DNA of 64,000 nucleotides from Novispirillum itersonii subsp. itersonii ATCC 12639 (GTDB taxonomy: Bacteria > Pseudomonadota > Alphaproteobacteria > Rhodospirillales > Rhodospirillaceae), in assembly GCF_000381985.1 (NCBI RefSeq), contig NZ_KB907337.1, positions 571,697 through 635,696 on the forward strand, read 5' to 3'. How positions within the stretch are numbered: position 1 is the stretch's first letter; every line of letters starts with the position of its first letter. Below the pieces are notes generated by a model. The model saw only the letters and a list, made by a program, of their open reading frames with translations, did no database searches and was not told the origin of the DNA. Below are positions 61,796 to 64,000 of the stretch, piece by piece. The translations under genes and the position numbers were made by a program.

Positions 61796-63055
61796 TTACA
61801 CCGCGCCCAGCACCAGCGATGCGTTGGTGCCGCCAAACCCGAAGGAGTTGGACAGCGCAATCTTCACCGAACGCTCCTTGGCCTTCAGCGGCACCAGATC
61901 GATGTCGCAGCCTTCAGACGGATCATTCAGGTTCAGGGTCGGCGGGCAGATGCCGGTATTCAGCGCCTTGATCGAGAAAATCGCCTCGACCGCACCGGCA
62001 GCACCCAGCAGGTGGCCGATGGCGGACTTGGTCGATGACATCGACAGCTTATAGGCATGATCGCCGAACAGGCGCTTGACCGCGCCCAGCTCGATCTCAT
62101 CGCCCAGCGGGGTGGAGGTGCCGTGTGCGTTGACATAATCAACCGCCGACACATCCAGTTTGGCATCCCGCAGCGCGTTGCGCATGGCCCGGAAGCCGCC
62201 ATTGCCATCTTCCGCCGGGGCGGTGATGTGATAGGCGTCGCCGGACATGCCATAGCCCAGCACTTCGGCATAAATCTTGGCACCACGCTTTTTGGCGTGT
62301 TCGTATTCTTCCAGCACCAGCACCCCGGCGCCTTCGCCCATCACGAAGCCGTCACGGCCCTTATCCCACGGGCGGGAGCCGGTGGTCGGGGCATCGTTGT
62401 AGCTGGTGGACAGGGCCCGGGCGGCGGCAAAACCGGCAATGCCCAGACGGCACAGGGCCGCTTCAGCGCCACCGGCCACCATCACGTCGGCATCGCCGTA
62501 CTTGATGATCCGGCTGGCATCACCGATGGCATGCGCCCCGGTGGAACAGGCGGTAACCACAGCGTGGTTCGGGCCCTGGAAGCCGTAGCGGATCGACACA
62601 TGGCCCGAGACCAGATTGATCAGCGACGACGGAATGAAGAACGGGCTGATCTTGCGCGGGCCGCTGGCTTCCATGATCTTGGAGGCTTCAGCGATATTCG
62701 GCAGGCCACCGATGCCCGAGCCGATGATCACGCCGGTGCGTTCACGGTCTTCCTCAGCCTCGGGCTTCCAGCCGGAATCCTCGATCGCCTCAATGGCGGC
62801 AGCCAGACCGTAAACAATGAATTCATCCATGCGGCGGCGGTCTTTGGCAGCCGCGACAGCATCGGGGTCGAAACGGTAGGGATGGTCGGCTTCGGTCGGG
62901 ATCTGCCCGCCGATACGCGCCGGCAGGTCATCAACCTGAAACCGGTCAATGGCCCGAATCCCGGAGACTCCGCGCGCAAGCTGTTCCCAGGTGCCCTCAA
63001 CCCCGTTGCCGAGGGGGGTGACCATACCGAGCCCGGTGACGACTACTCGCCTCAT
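61796..63055 (-). CDS. fabF: Beta-ketoacyl-ACP synthase II
   Basis: Elongating condensing enzyme of type II fatty-acid synthesis. The 419-residue thiolase-fold protein begins MRRVVVTGLGMVTPLGNGVE and keeps the Cys-His-His triad: Cys in VVTACSTGAHAIGDA, His in VNAHGTSTPLGD and His in STKSAIGHLLGAAGAVEA. It ends NSFGFGGTNASLVLGAV. It follows acpP by 162 bp in the common fabG-acpP-fabF order. Confidence 0.97.
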   Translation of the reverse strand: MRRVVVTGLGMVTPLGNGVEGTWEQLARGVSGIRAIDRFQVDDLPARIGGQIPTEADHPYRFDPDAVAAAKDRRRMDEFIVYGLAAAIEAIEDSGWKPEAEEDRERTGVIIGSGIGGLPNIAEASKIMEASGPRKISPFFIPSSLINLVSGHVSIRYGFQGPNHAVVTACSTGAHAIGDASRIIKYGDADVMVAGGAEAALCRLGIAGFAAARALSTSYNDAPTTGSRPWDKGRDGFVMGEGAGVLVLEEYEHAKKRGAKIYAEVLGYGMSGDAYHITAPAEDGNGGFRAMRNALRDAKLDVSAVDYVNAHGTSTPLGDEIELGAVKRLFGDHAYKLSMSSTKSAIGHLLGAAGAVEAIFSIKALNTGICPPTLNLNDPSEGCDIDLVPLKAKERSVKIALSNSFGFGGTNASLVLGAV

Positions 63056-63217
63056 GACCTAGCGTTCCCGTTACAGTTATCTTTGTTGTGTGTGGCGGCA
63101 TGACAGCGACACCGGGGCGGCACCGTCAGGATCGGAAGACAGACGCCGCCCCGCCGGACCGCGCCGGGAATACACCCGGACACAAGGCTGGCGGAGGCGG
63201 CGCTGTCAGGACCGAAA

Positions 63218-63454
63218 TTAGCCGTTGGCCTTTTCGATGAATTCGATCGCGTCCTTGACGGTCAGGATCTTCTCGGCGGCATCGTCCGGAATTTCCACGC
63301 TGAATTCTTCTTCGAAAGCCATCACCAGCTCAACGGTGTCCAGGCTGTCAGCGCCCAGATCGTCAATGAAGCTGGCAGTATCGGTCACCTTGTCGGCTTC
63401 GACACCCAGGTGCTCCACCACAATCTTCTTCACGCGCTCAGCGACGTTGCTCAT
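63218..63454 (-). CDS. acpP: Acyl carrier protein
   Basis: 78-residue carrier of growing fatty-acyl chains. The phosphopantetheine Ser is in [20 protein letters not shown] (about residue 37). It is acidic and four-helical, with [20 protein letters not shown] at the C-terminus. I chose the ATG at 63454 ([19 protein letters not shown]); the longer frame adds 24 unrelated residues. It has its own promoter upstream. Confidence 0.97.
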   Translation of the reverse strand: MSNVAERVKKIVVEHLGVEADKVTDTASFIDDLGADSLDTVELVMAFEEEFSVEIPDDAAEKILTVKDAIEFIEKANG

Positions 63455-63514
63455 TCGTTTGTCCTCAGATGCAGTTGGCCCGCCATCCCCTACAACGGGC
63501 AGCAGACAGGGCCG

Positions 63515-63542
63515 ATTTGAACTCAATAACTCCGCCGGTCAA
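63515..63542 (-). promoter_or_regulatory. Sigma-70-type promoter of acpP
   Basis: On the minus strand TTGACC (63542-63537), 16-bp spacer, TCAAAT (63520-63515), about 60 bp upstream of the acpP start. Confidence 0.55.
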
Positions 63543-63698
63543 GAGAAAACCTGTTTCCCCAACCCGGGAGCGCAAATAGCGCCTGTTGGTAACACACTTG
63601 CCGCGCCAACGCCATAGCCCAGCAACACAACCGTCAACAGACTGAAACAAAAAGATATTTCAGCCTGTTTCCGGCTTTTGAACGGCTTTTTGGGCCGA

Positions 63699-64000
63699 TC
63701 AGATCATCGCCATGCCGCCGTTGACGTGCAGGGTCTGGCCGGTCACATACCCGGCTTCAGCCGAAGCCAGATACAGCACCGCGGCGGCAATGTCTTCCGA
63801 AGAACCCATCCGGCCCATCGGAATACCGGCATTCAGCTTTTCTTTCTGGGCGTCCGGCAGGGCGTCGGTCATGGCGGTGGCAATAAAGCCCGGCGCCACG
63901 CAGTTGACGGTGATGCCACGGCTGGCCACTTCCGCCGCCAGACTCTTCGACATCCCGATCAGACCGGCCTTGGAGGCGGCATAGTTGGTCTGCCCCGGAT
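63699..64000 (-). CDS. fabG: 3-oxoacyl-ACP reductase, C-terminal part (cut by window end)
   Basis: NADPH-dependent reductase of fatty-acid synthesis; about 100 C-terminal residues are visible. The text [20 protein letters not shown] holds the catalytic Tyr and Lys of the YxxxK motif, followed by [36 protein letters not shown] and [16 protein letters not shown] at the C-terminus, as in FabG. The reading frame is open to the last base, so the start lies beyond the window. It is upstream of acpP on the same strand. Confidence 0.95.
   Translation of the reverse strand, partial: PGQTNYAASKAGLIGMSKSLAAEVASRGITVNCVAPGFIATAMTDALPDAQKEKLNAGIPMGRMGSSEDIAAAVLYLASAEAGYVTGQTLHVNGGMAMI

Overview
The window is high-GC, densely coded chromosomal DNA from an alphaproteobacterium, most likely a member of the Rhodospirillales. 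The evidence is a GcrA-type cell-cycle regulator with GANTC sites in its promoter, a compact prolyl-tRNA synthetase without the insertion editing domain, a type II lumazine synthase, DUF1491 and DUF1737 proteins, and the gene order proS-lolC-lolD / dnaE-rpsB-tsf. No rRNA, tRNA or CRISPR array was seen.

Layout. 1-13 kb is mostly housekeeping: tsf, rpsB and dnaE on the minus strand, a secreted EndoU-like nuclease candidate behind lolC-lolD, proS, ribH, a STAS-domain protein behind a near-perfect sigma-54 promoter, and an EamA exporter. 13-17 kb holds a HIT protein, a secreted protein, a CPD photolyase, a probable small RNA, a small conserved protein and gcrA. 16.9-21.9 kb is a genomic scar: a NodT-type outer-membrane channel, an RND pump gene that has lost its first ~290 codons and its adaptor gene, a C-terminal remnant of a tyrosine recombinase, a perfect 30-bp palindrome and an AT-rich orphan gene.

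21.9-39 kb is an aromatic amino-acid catabolic neighbourhood. hmgA-fahA-maiA lies divergent from a MarR regulator with a perfect operator palindrome. hppD lies divergent from an Lrp/AsnC regulator. A fused indolepyruvate:ferredoxin oxidoreductase lies divergent from a second Lrp/AsnC regulator. Together these would take tyrosine through 4-hydroxyphenylpyruvate and homogentisate to fumarate and acetoacetate, and aryl-pyruvates to aryl-acetyl-CoA. Interspersed are GST, DUF1491, parvulin, ornithine cyclodeaminase-like, MobA, a kinase-less 7TM-PAS-REC-HPt protein and a TetR regulator.

39-50.8 kb has a secreted Lys/Pro/Ala-rich protein, a GH17-GT2 fusion glucan synthase of NdvB type, an LprI-like protein, an MFS/LysR divergent pair, an acyl-CoA synthetase, a second MFS transporter, an RluE-type pseudouridine synthase and a MocA-like nucleotidyltransferase. 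50.8-52.4 kb is an unrecognised lipoprotein plus small helical protein module of lower GC. 52.4-64 kb has a flavoprotein, a hybrid histidine kinase with a small periplasmic molybdopterin-oxidoreductase-like protein, a YgiQ radical SAM enzyme, a small conserved protein, mltG and the fabF-acpP-fabG fatty-acid cluster, with fabG cut by the window end.

The most promising undescribed items are three intergenic transcripts with their own promoter-like and terminator signals, the sigma-54 driven STAS protein without a phospho-acceptor, the kinase-less 7TM phosphorelay protein, and the 51-52 kb lipoprotein module.
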